Below are positions 49,901 through 61,900 of a DNA stretch of 64,000 nt, piece by piece. A program made the position numbers and the translations under genes. The notes beneath the pieces are model-generated. The model worked only from the letters and a program-made list of their open reading frames with translations, had not been told where the DNA came from and ran no database searches. How positions within the stretch are numbered: the stretch's first letter is position 1; every line of letters begins with the position of its first letter. Source of the DNA: Patagioenas fasciata (taxonomy: Eukaryota; Chordata; Aves; Columbiformes; Columbidae); the NCBI RefSeq assembly GCF_037038585.1, contig NC_092524.1, positions 49,189,001-49,253,000 of the forward strand. Reading direction: 5' to 3'.

Positions 49901-52900
49901 CACTGTTGAAATCTCCTCCAAAACCAGAGTTTTTTAACTATGGTGTAAACCACTTTTTTGCTATTAAGTTGATCAAAACTAGTAATTTCCACAGGAAAAG
50001 ATAAAAATGAGTTTCTACTGCCATATCACCCATGTCTTTTGTGTCTTTTATGTGTGTTGTTTTCATTTAAGTGAATCTCTTCTTATCATCTACAAAAGAA
50101 CTATTTGCAGTCCCTCTGCTTTTCTGTTGATCAAGCTATGTGTGTAGTTTAAGTATGCTGAAGTAGTGCTTGTTTCTACTGGGAATGGGAATACCTTTTT
50201 GTTTTGTGCTTGTACAGTTCCCAGCACTCACTGGGTTTCTGTGCCATGACACAGGAAATTTAAATGTTCCAAACGTACAAGAAATGCTACTGATAGTCTA
50301 TACATACTAATTTTTTTGACCTATTGTATGTCAACAGCAGGATTACGGAAGTAATACCATGCCTTTTCAAGCAAAACATGCAAGTGCATACAATAACATT
50401 CATGAGATTTGAAAGGAAATTTTTAAAGTACAGATTTTTGCAAAATACCATACTGTGGAAGCATTTTAAGTTGCAGCATGTAAATGAAACTATTTAAATC
50501 ATTACCTGAAAGACAATTGACAAGATATTTTAATTTATTTAGTAAGTATAATAGTGTTTGGTAGAAAAGTAATTAATTGTTTTAAAAAGCTCAAGTCTGG
50601 TTTGGCTTCAGAAATACTTAAATACTTTTACAAATGAAAACAACCCAGTGTTGTTTGGAAAATGAACTAGTTGCAACAAAAATACTATTTCAAAAAGTGT
50701 AACCATTTTATATTTTTACCTACAGAGTATCCAGATATTGTCAAAGGTCAAGGAAACATCTTCCAGTTGTGAGAAATGTGGCCAATGAATAGGCTGCATG
50801 TCTGTGCTTGTTATTTACATGTGATGTCTCATCATGGACTTAAGTTGACTTCTACTTTATTTGGTGCACATACAGCAGTTACACACTGGGTTTACAGGTA
50901 CCCTGTGTACTGTGAAGTGTATTAACAATTTCCTTTGAGGAATGTGAGCTGTATCTTAAACTGATACGAACTGAAAATCTTAAAAGTAGCTCCCAGTTCT
51001 GTTTCAAACTCACTTCATGGATATATTTGTAGGGTTAGGAAACACATTTTCCCCTGAAAATAAGTTATTTAACTTATTTTTTTGAGTTTTGCATGGGGGT
51101 TGGGTTTTTTTTTTTGTTTGTTTTGTTTGTTTGCTTGTTTGTTTTGGTTTTTGTTTTGGTGGTTTGTGGTTTTTTTAAGTTAAATATTTCACATAGTAAT
51201 TTTTCATCTTTTCAACTGTGCCTTGAATAAGGAGAAAATATTTAAAACATCTTTAAAATGAGGACCATTGACCAATAGTCCTGGTGTTTATACATAAAGG
51301 CAAACATCAATGAAGAAAATAATTTGTATCCTTCAAATCTTACACACAAAGGCCTTATAAAGATCTTACCATTATGCAAGACAGTTGTGTATTATTTTTA
51401 TAAAACCAGTTTTAATGTGACATAAGTTGAAATACGACTTGTCACCATTTGAAACCCCAATATTTTCCATTAAATCCTTTAAAATTGATTGGCCTTTGCT
51501 GCTTTTTCTAAGAGAATATTTTGTATTTGAAAAACAAATTTGGAAAAGTGAGCACAAGAGATTTCATGATATATTAAGTTCAGGATTCTACTGAATCACC
51601 TATTTCAAATGCCGCTTTAAAAATAGCAGTTATCTCTTCTCATTTCTTAGGATATATGACTGTGTCATTACAAGCATATTATTTTAATTAAATCATCCAC
51701 AGAAATTTTCAAATGCATAATTGTTGTCTTCACTGTGACTATCTTACTGTGACACCCAAGAAATACTTCTGTCGTTTACATTTTGTATGTCCACCTTCCT
51801 TTAGTGTTGAAATGTATACTAAGGAAAACATTAAGCTACTATCTAGTTTCCTGTTTGGGTTTGGTTTGGTTTTGGTTTTTTTTTTTTAATTTTAGTGGTC
51901 CTGATTATGTTTTTACATGCTGGGCCAGCCTCTTTCAACAGTTCTCTGTGTCAGTGCAGTTCTGATGGGATTCTTCCTTCTTGCATTTTTTGCAATTCTC
52001 AGTATCTCATATAGTCTTATAATCATAGAATCATTTAAGTTGGAAAACACATCGAAGATCAAGTCCAACCGTAAAACTAACACTGCCGAGTCTACCACTG
52101 AACCATGTTCCTAAGTGCTAACCCTACCCATCTCTTAAACACCTCTAGGGATGGCGAATCCCACCACTTCCCTGGGCAGTCTGTTTCAATTCTTGACGAG
52201 AGTTTCAGTGAAGAAGTTTTTCCTAATATCCAATCTAAACCTCCCCTGGCTAAACTTGAGGCCATTTCCTGCTCTTGTATCACTTCTTACTTCAGAGAAT
52301 AAATGGAAACAAGAAACCGACCTTACTACAACCCCCTTTCAGGTAATTGTAAAGAGCAATTAGGTCTCCCCTCATCCTTCTGTTCTCCAGGCTCTCCAGT
52401 TCCCTCAGCCTGCCTGGCCTTTATTAGTTTTTTGAAGGGATGCTAGTAACATTTGTATCCTGGAGCCAGGTGCTATTTTCACATCACTATGATCAAATTT
52501 GGTTGAAATTGGACGAAAGGGAGTCAGGGGAGGCAGATAAATAGACACAAAATCAGTACAGTCTTTAAGAATACGCTGTTTACATGAGGTACAAGCTACA
52601 GTTCTGTAACTGCTCTAGGATACTGGCTGTAGGTAGGACATTGCTTTTGATAAATGCAATGTAGCTCCCCCTTCAGGGGCAAGGTGACCTGATGAATATA
52701 AGTTCACTCGATAGTAAGATGTAATGAGTCAGATGGTCTGTTTAGTTCCCCATGTTGTTGTCAGCTTTTGATGAAAGAGTTATGGGAACTGTGTGATGTA
52801 TTTTACACATATACAATATGATATTTAGGACTAGCAAGGATATGTCAAATATTAATACTTATTGATAAAAATGATTTTTGAACTGGAGAAAAAGATACAT

Positions 52901-55900
52901 AGGGACTTAAAAGTTTTACATGTAATAACTTCATCACTGGCATCCACGTTTTTTATATGCTTAATGAGTAGTTTAGAGCACTTTGAGTTCACAGAAGCTA
53001 CAAATAAAACTGAAGGAGATGATGTCTCTACTTTATATTAAGCATAAATTAAATGGATTTAAAATATTTTCCCCAAAATCCTAGTCTTAGGATTTGTCTG
53101 AAATTCAGAGATATTTTGACTTCAGGTAACTCTATCATGACCTTTTCATAGACTTCAATATTTCAGAATTAAGTAAGAAGCCTCATAAGTACATCTTCAT
53201 AATAGCCTTGCAACATAAGCACATAATTATTTCCCTGTTCTAATGATGAAGTATCAAGAGTCTAAAAGAACAGGAAAAACACTGACATGGTTCAACAGAC
53301 AACTGAAAGAGGCTGTTAGGGCATCTTTCAGAAAATGGAAGTCATGCCCAAATGAGGAAATCTTTTGACACTTCAAGTAATACAGTACAAAAATATTTTG
53401 AAGAGAAGCTTGTAATATCACAAAAACTCAGTACACTCTTTAAAACACAAAAGAGGGTAAGTCTGAAAAAATCTGTCAAACTGAACTGTTAGTATGAAGC
53501 TTGTTGGAAACAAACTGAAAAATTGAATAGAATTAACCTCCCTGAGCCAGGTAATGCTTGTGTAAGAGTTCCAAAAGCATTCAAATATGAAATTGTTTCG
53601 TTACCTACTCTGGTATGTAACTTACCATTTAAATCAGCCATGGTGACCGGGGCATGGAAGGTCACAAGTGTAGCATAATTCTTTAAAAGAAGTGCTTTAA
53701 GGAATATCTTAGGAACTAAATGCTGGTAGATCTGTCTTCTTTGGATGACTGGAAAAAGTAGAAAGGAATCAATCTGGTTTTGATAAAGTGCTTTAGGTCC
53801 CTCAGCTGATCCTCACAAGACTTGTGCTCCAGACCCGTCACCAGCTTCATTGCCCTTCTCTGAACTCTCTCCAGAACCTGAATATTTTTCTTGTAGTGAG
53901 GAGCACAAAACTGAACACTGGATTCAAGGTGGGGCCTCACCAGTGCCCCAAGGGGACCATGACTTCCCTTGTCCTGCTGGTTACACTATTTCTGACATAA
54001 GCCAAGATGCTGTTGGCCACCTTGGCCACCTGGGCACACTTCTGGCTCATGTTCATCCAGCTGACAATCAACACCCCCAGGTCCTTTTCCACCAGGCAGC
54101 TTTCCAGCCACTCTTCCCGGAGCTTGTAGCGCTGCCTGGGGTTCTTGTGGCCTAAGTGCAGGACCCAGCACTTAGCCTTGTTAAATCTCTTAAAATTGGC
54201 CCCAGCCCAATGATCCAGCCAGTCCAAATCCCTCACACCCACCTTGATGTCATCTGGAAACTTACTGAGGGCACATTCAATCTCATTGTGCAGATCATTG
54301 ATAAAGACATTAAACAGAAGTGGCCTCAATACTGTGCCCAGGGAACACCACTTGTGACTGACCACCAGCTGGGTTTAACTCCATTCACCACAACTCTTTG
54401 GGCCTGGCCATCCAGCCAGATTTTTACCCAGTGAAGAGTACACCTGTCCAAGCCATGAGCTGCCAAGCCATCACAGCTATTTAGGATTAAATACTCCTGC
54501 CTCGTAAGTATTTAAATGGTATGCTTTCTTCAGCTCTGACAATTTGGAAATCTATTAAATGACATTAGCAACCTACAGTTTTGCGGTAAATGGAAAGTAA
54601 CATTCTGTAGGGCTAGTGCTTCCTGTAAAGTCTTCAAGTTTTACTCAAATCCAACAAGAAGCGATGGGTGATCACAAATTGAGTAAGCATAAGTTCCAGC
54701 ATTGCGGATTAGTGTTTTCTGTTTGCTATAAATTAGCAAAAAAACAGTCTGAATTCTTGCTTGTCAGTCTGACAGTGTCCACATGCACCTCAGTTTGTAG
54801 GAAGAGTATATGAAAGAGCTTACTTTCAGTATAGAATTGTCCCAAATGCTGACCTGCACACTTTCATTTTGAAAGGGCCTAGTATTTCTATCATTTCTTA
54901 GGACTGGGCAAGTTTTGACATATACTTCATGTTATTGTTTTGCACTGCTAGTTAACAGTAGGAAAGTAGCCATGTAGTCTTCTAGTATAGTCAGACATGA
55001 TTTCCTGCTTTTAGAGTTACTTTGCTGTGAGTCTTTTCCTCATTCCTGCCACGTTGGTAATACTAGCATTAGACGCTAGGTAGTAATCGTCTTCTGATAA
55101 GTACAGCATGCATTTCACTGTGTGAAATGCCTTTTTATAGCTATTTTTGCACCACTGGAAGACTATGATGCATTTATTTCAGAATTGGGAAAAAAAAAAA
55201 AGTAATATTTTTATGTTTGTTTAGTTTGTGTTGGGTTTAGTTGAAAATAAAGACCTAGAAGTTAATGTGTCAATAAGTGTTTACCTAAACATTATCTTAG
55301 CTGTTGTGATTATTTCTCGTATATAAAAGCTGGAAGGTCATTGCTTATCATAATTTTCTTAGAAAGTTGAAATTAATATGTAAAATGTCTTACTTCGTTT
55401 CACATATGGTGAATTTTTTCCCTGTCTTTGGGGATAACAGTTCATTTAAATACTTGTAGCTATTGTTGCCACAATTCAAATTATAAACCATGTCATTTTG
55501 ATCTGAAATTCTTTGGGTGATCCCTATTTTTTTATTATGTTTTGTTAAGACAGCAATTAGTTGAAGAATGGCAGCTAGCAAACACCAATTACTTCTATAT
55601 ACTACACACTAGTGTTTAGCTTGTTGTTTATGTAGTAGGTGCATTACATGAACTTGGAGTCTTTTAGCTTTGCTGACAATCTCTGATACTGTTTTGCCTC
55701 ACAACTAAGTTTTTGTCACGAAATGGGTTATTTCTTCTGCCTAAGATTTCTTTCTATTTATACATCACTATCTCTCTTCTTTATGAGTCTGTTTATAAAC
55801 ACAGCCTACACCCCATATAGTTTTTTGTCATATTTGCAGAATGTTGGTGAATCTTTAAACTCCAGCAGATAGGTAGGAAGAAATGTGATACTCCAACTTC

Positions 55901-58900
55901 CAGGCATTCAGTCACAATATGGCCTTTAAGGCTACATTTCTTCATTGTGTTTATTCTTCACATATTAGGAACCTTGTCTAGAAATGTATAAATGCAAAGT
56001 CATTTCATAATACAACAACTTTGGTCTAACCGATTAATAAATATGATTGAGAATTTCCAGGCTTCTCTGATGCGATGTGTAAATTTCAAGTATGTCAATA
56101 CAAGACTAATGTGAGCTCGCTTAGTCCATGGCTAGCTCATGAATGATGGGTCTGACTTCATTCATTACCTGACAAAAACAGAGAGGGATGAATGTCTGAC
56201 ATAAGAGCAGTAGGTCAAGAAGAGACTTAGGATGGCGTTTAAATTATTGGATTTCTGGTACGTGGCATTATGTGTAAGTGATAGGTTAAGTACTGGTTTC
56301 TGTAATGACTGGTGATGGGAAGTAACTGTTGTGTGAGTCAGGATTTTGTAGGTGAACAGAAGGACCAGAGGGATATAAGAGGGATATAAAATAGTCAGAA
56401 TAGTCAGAATTGGCTTAAACTGTGTTTTTCTTGGCTTTTGAGTTTTAACAGTCTCAGGGAGAAGCCTTAGGACTGCTTTCTCCTCCTAATGCAGCCCAAG
56501 ATATCATTAGCCACCTTTGCAGTAAGGGCACATTGCTGTCTCATGTTCAACTTGGTCTCCACCAGGATCTCTATAGATCCTTCCTCCAAAGCTGCTTTTC
56601 AGACAGTTGGCCCCCAGCACATACTGGTGCGTGGGGTTGTTCCTCCCCAGGTGCAGAACTCTGCGCTTTCTCCGTGTTGAACTTTGTAAGGGTCCCGTTG
56701 GCCCATTTCTCCAGCCAGTCAAGCTCCCTCATTCACTCTGTTCTGCTTGAAGACTTGTTAAAACCTGTCCGAAACCAGAACTTCCTCATTCATCACTGTC
56801 AGCCTCCTCAAAGTCCTGGAAATACAGACAGATGTTGAAGCAAAACAGCAAGGTCAGCAGGCCATGCTCGACTAAGCAGCTATGTTTTACAAGTATTTTG
56901 TCTAGGATTGTGATAAAAGAAGGAAGCAGTAGTATCAAGTGGAGAAAGGCAAAGGATGGGAGAGAACAGGTATGGGTGTCAAGGTGCTATGGGTACAGGG
57001 GACCAACTGAAATTCCTTTGGCTTGGTGGGAGCTAGGTGGATTGAGGTCAGGAGAAACATCAATCCACTGTTGGATAAACTTAAGTCTTTAAGTTCTCCT
57101 TGCTCATTCTTGTAACAAGTATATGGAGTAAGGGAGGTATACCTGCAAAGTAGACAAAGGTGTAGGAGTGTACGTTCTTTAAATTTATATTTTTACTCGA
57201 GATGGAAGCTTTAAGAATTTCTACAGATTTTTTTTATTTCCTGTATGCAAGTTCCAGAAGCCTGATGCATCTTAAGATGATAATATTTTTGTCTATAGAA
57301 ATTAAATATAATTATTATAATCAGATACTTCACAGTATGAAACAGAAAACAGAATTAGGAAATTAGCCTAATTTGTTTATTTGTTTTCTACTGAACTGTT
57401 CTTAAACAGTAGATATGGGAAAAGTTTATCATTTCTTCTTGATTATACTTCAGACAATTTAATTACAATAAATCATGTGAATTTATTTCCAAATGTACTG
57501 GAAAACCAAAGATTACCTCATCCAGCAAGGACAGGTTGTAACTGTAAGCTTAACAGTCATTTTAGACTGATTTTCCAAAGCATTGGAAAACATTGGGAAA
57601 CAATGGAAACATTGGGGAAAGGGAAAATCAGAACAGAAATACTGGAGCAGAGCTGGAGTTGTGTAGGACTTTTTAATGTTAAATTGTACTTACTGAAGGA
57701 TATTAACTGCCAAACTTTTATTTCTATAGGAGGTTTATGGAGACTCATCTAAGAACAATTCCAAGTGACGCTTTTTCCAATCTCCCCAACATCTCTAGGA
57801 TGTAAGTTTTGTTTCTGATATTATTCTTTTAGCTTTTTTATTAAAAATCACTTTCCTTCTCCAAAATTCTGTCTTTATGTGTAAAATCTTCTGAAATGAA
57901 AATACTATTAAACCTTTGCTACCTTACCAGTTACATTTTAGAACTGCAGGTAATAACCCCATTGTTTGCAACCTGAACCAGCTACAGGAAGACATACTAG
58001 GCATTTTTGGATAAGAGCACACCTTTATGGAAGTAGATGTGATAAATAAGACTATAAAACTTTTTTTTTTTTTTTTTACAGTTCACAAAATATTATAAAT
58101 GGTTTCATTCATAACAAATGAACATATTATGTTACTGGTCTTAGCTAAAAATTTGTTTCCAGCTCCCAGCATGATTTGTAACTCATTTCATTGGAGATCT
58201 TGCGGCCTTTCTAGACTAGGATGGACTTTCACCAAAATATTAGTATTTGAGTGATATGAGAAGGACTTCCATTGTGTCACTTTCTTTGTATGTGAACATA
58301 TGCATGGATACAATCTGTAAATGTATGACCAGCAGCCTCTACCTATTTGCCTCACGTCAACACCTGTCCCATTGAAAGTGGCTACCCTTGCACTGCACTG
58401 CTTGTTGATGTCAGCAGTCTTGAGACAAAGTTGTCCCAACTTTATTTTTCCTTCTTGGTGACTGGCCCATAATCTGTCATCCTGTACTTGGCTATTTGAT
58501 GCAGAGAACTTCTCTGCCATCTCCCAATTCACTCCCTAGAACCAGAACGTCATGTAATTGAGAAGGAAGCTCAGGAGGCCTCTAGTCCACCACCTGCTCA
58601 AAGTTCGGCCAACTATAATGTCCAATTAGCTTGTTCAGGGCTTTATCCAGTCTGGTGCTTAGCTTCATCCATGTCCACTCTTAACTAAACAAAACACCTC
58701 ATTCAGCAAGAGGCCCATTCAGCCTTTTATTACGAATGTAGCAATAGGAGCTTTTCTTGTTGTCCTTGACATTTTTTGCAAATCTCAACTCCAGCTGAGC
58801 TTTGGCTGAATGGCTGAGATGGACTACTATTTAAGAATTAATGGAACAAGACAATGGGGTACATGGAGGTCTGCCTACTTACATTTTATAATTTCATCCA

Positions 58901-61900
58901 GGTGTATTGAAATAATGACTTTCTAAAATCCTTATAAGTAATTGTTCTTTAATATCTGCAGCCTCATTTACCATCTCAGTTTGAACAGATAGATGTTGTA
59001 TTGTTTGGGGTTTTTTTGGAGGCAGGAAATTCCTCATATGGTATATAGTATATATAAACCTGATAAACCTTGTTCAAAACAGAACTTTATTAAATGTAGA
59101 AGAATGTAAAATCTTCAGCTTTCACTGACACATAGTCCATTGCTTAGATGCTTTTTAGATTTTAAAATTCTCAAATTGTAATATTTATGAATTTGTAAAG
59201 CACAGATGTTCATCTGACAAATTCAGTGAACTCTTCTCTAACGATGCCTAGCCTCCAGAAACTTCCAGTGGCCAAAATGCTGTTACACCAAATTTTCCCA
59301 GCCTTCATGGTGTGGAAGGTGAGGAAGGGTTATTCACTGCCAGTCCCTACATCACTTAACAACCTCGTAGGCTAAGGGCACTCAGCCAGAGTCTCTCCAT
59401 GGACATTACGAGTCAATGACAAGCTTTTGCCTGTACTGTTTGGTAATAATATGGTAACAGATAACCACTCTGTTGCATACTTTGATCACATTTCCGTTGA
59501 AGAGGAAAGTCAAAATTACAAGATATTATGGCCTTGAATGAGATGAATAGTGCTTTTTAGACATTTTAAGATCATATGTTGGCATCCATGTCAGTTCATT
59601 TGGTTCATGATTTCAAGGCTACCTGGAAAAAAAGAAAAAAAAAAAGGCAATATTTTCCCTGAGTTGTTCTTTACAAAGAGTATCTGAATATGGAGTTTTA
59701 CCTTCCCCTACTCCACATTTATGTGTAGGAAAATAGCATAGATACAGCTGAATATAGCAGTAACCTACCTAAAATCATGACCTGATTACATTCTCTGCTG
59801 CTGTAAGATGCCTTCAGGATTACCACATTTCTCTTTCTCTTGTTAATTTTGAAAAGCCTATGAAGAATAGACAGTGGTTTAAATTTGAATAGTGTCAATG
59901 TCCTGCTAGATTTTTCTTACAGCATTCCTACTACTACAAACTCTCACCTTCTTGATAAAAACTTTATGTTAAGGAACCAGTACCTCTATTTTAACTGCAG
60001 CTCTTGTGTATATGCTTGGCATTTAATGTACCATAGGTCTCATTTGCCACTCCCAACCCATAATTTCCATCAGCAATGAAAATTACCAGATCAATCCTTG
60101 GTTTATAAACTCATCTAGAAAATATGCTGAAGTTTCAGTAAGGTGATAGAGACTATGTTTACAGTTCCAAATATAGCACTCTGTTTTGCTATATGGCTTC
60201 TATTATATAATTTCCACAAATAAACCTTTTTTTCCTCTGTACTGAACAGAAAGTTGAGATGTCTTCTTTATTAACCTTGTTTAAATACAAATTTTTGAGG
60301 TACCATTTCTCTGAAATGAATGCATATCTATGTATTCTTGATAGCCAGAAGCAGAGAGAGTTTCCCTGTGCTGCTTTGCCACAGGAATGAAACAAAAAAA
60401 AATTTCAATGAAGTGCTCAAGTGCAAAGCTCATTCCTGTCAGAAACACAGCAGTGCACAAAGGGAAAAAAAAAGTTTGTAAGATATTCAGTTGCAAGAGA
60501 AATTTCTGGTTTACATCCTTAAAGTTGCTAGTACATTGCATCTTGGTAGAAGGGCTTCACCTGGTATTTTCTACTCACTTAGGAGGTTGAACATTCAGTA
60601 TTTTTAAAGTCAAAGATAAGGAACCTTTTTACTGGGCTCAGGATGATGCTTTGGGTTCTCATCTATGACTACCTAACAGACACCTGACTTGTAGCTCCCT
60701 GAACAGTTTTTTCCACAGTTTCTCCATGCAAAGTAGCCTCCCTGCATTGCACAGTGCTCTGCCAGCAGCTCCATGCACAGCACAACATTTCCCCTGTGCA
60801 CTTTGTGCCTCTTCACGCCCTCTGCCCACTTTGTCCCACAGCCAGTGTCACCCCATGGCTCCCCACACCTGTGTGATTCTGCACCCCCGTGGTCCCACAC
60901 TTCCCTGCTCCCAAGTACCAGCCCCTACAGCACAGTGCCAGCTCAGGGCTTCAGTTGCCTTACCTGCTCCTGGTTGTCCTCTTGTAATGTACCCCACACC
61001 CCACTGAGCTGCCCTCCATCAGCAGCAGGGGAGAACAGGGGCACCCAGTGGGCAGCAACATGGAAGATGCTGAGGCTGGAAAAAAGTGAAGAAAAATGGT
61101 GAGAGGGAGAAGAAAATAAATGGAGAGGGCCTTGTGGTTACTGCCACATGCCAATCTGCTTTAAATCCCACCTTCTCAGGCTCTTTGTGAATGGGCAATG
61201 GTGATTCAAGCGTTATCTGCAAAAAGACTTTCTCTGATGCGGTGCATTTGGTGTTTAAGCTACAACTGTATTCACGATGGGTGTTGAAGGCATTTTGAAA
61301 TCCTGAGAAGTAAACACAGCTGGTAAGGAGAGGAGATGCTGAATTGTAATATGCCTTCAAAATGGGAATTTAAACACACTTCCCCTCTTCTTCTGATGTA
61401 ACGGCTTCCAGTTCTGATTGCTATGGTTTTTATTTCTTACATATAACATGTTGTGTTATGTGTGCATTATTCAGAGCCCAAAGGTTTCTGAAGACACTCT
61501 GAACACTTGGAATTAAATATTTATACACCATTAACACAGGTTTCTGTTTGACCTTTCTGTCTCAGACAAAATTTTGATTGTGTTTGTGTGGTTATTAGGT
61601 GTTTATCTAGATGACAGTAAAGAAAATAAAATGTCTCATTTCCCTGTAATCAATGATTACATGGTTTAATTAATGTACATGAATACATCTGCTTATGAAG
61701 CAGAAGAGTGGACATTAACACGCAAAGAAAATAAGCAATTTCCTGTAACTCAACCAGCTCCAAGCCAGGCAGAATAGTAACAATGTGACATGCAGTGTGG
61801 TTGGAAAAGTTGTGGTTGCTGGAAGAGCAAGGGAGGGAGAAGGAATTCCCATTACTGCTCTGCTGCCTCTTGTCAGATGTGAGAGGAAAGCACATGCCTG

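Larger units (their letters stand above)
34925..57729. other. TSHR: TSHR intron 1 (22.8 kb)
   Basis: Long first intron carrying most of the transposable elements of the window: pentamer array, duplicated 1.36-kb block, LTRs and several CR1 elements, listed separately. The stretches 35400-37900, 40640-41480, 44000-45900, 49100-52000 and 54480-56480 contain only unrecognised AT-rich sequence with simple runs. Confidence 0.85.

Noticed and set aside
53937-54365. 142-residue minus-strand frame with FINDL motif
   Set aside because: Part of a dead CR1 ORF2 copy, not a host gene.
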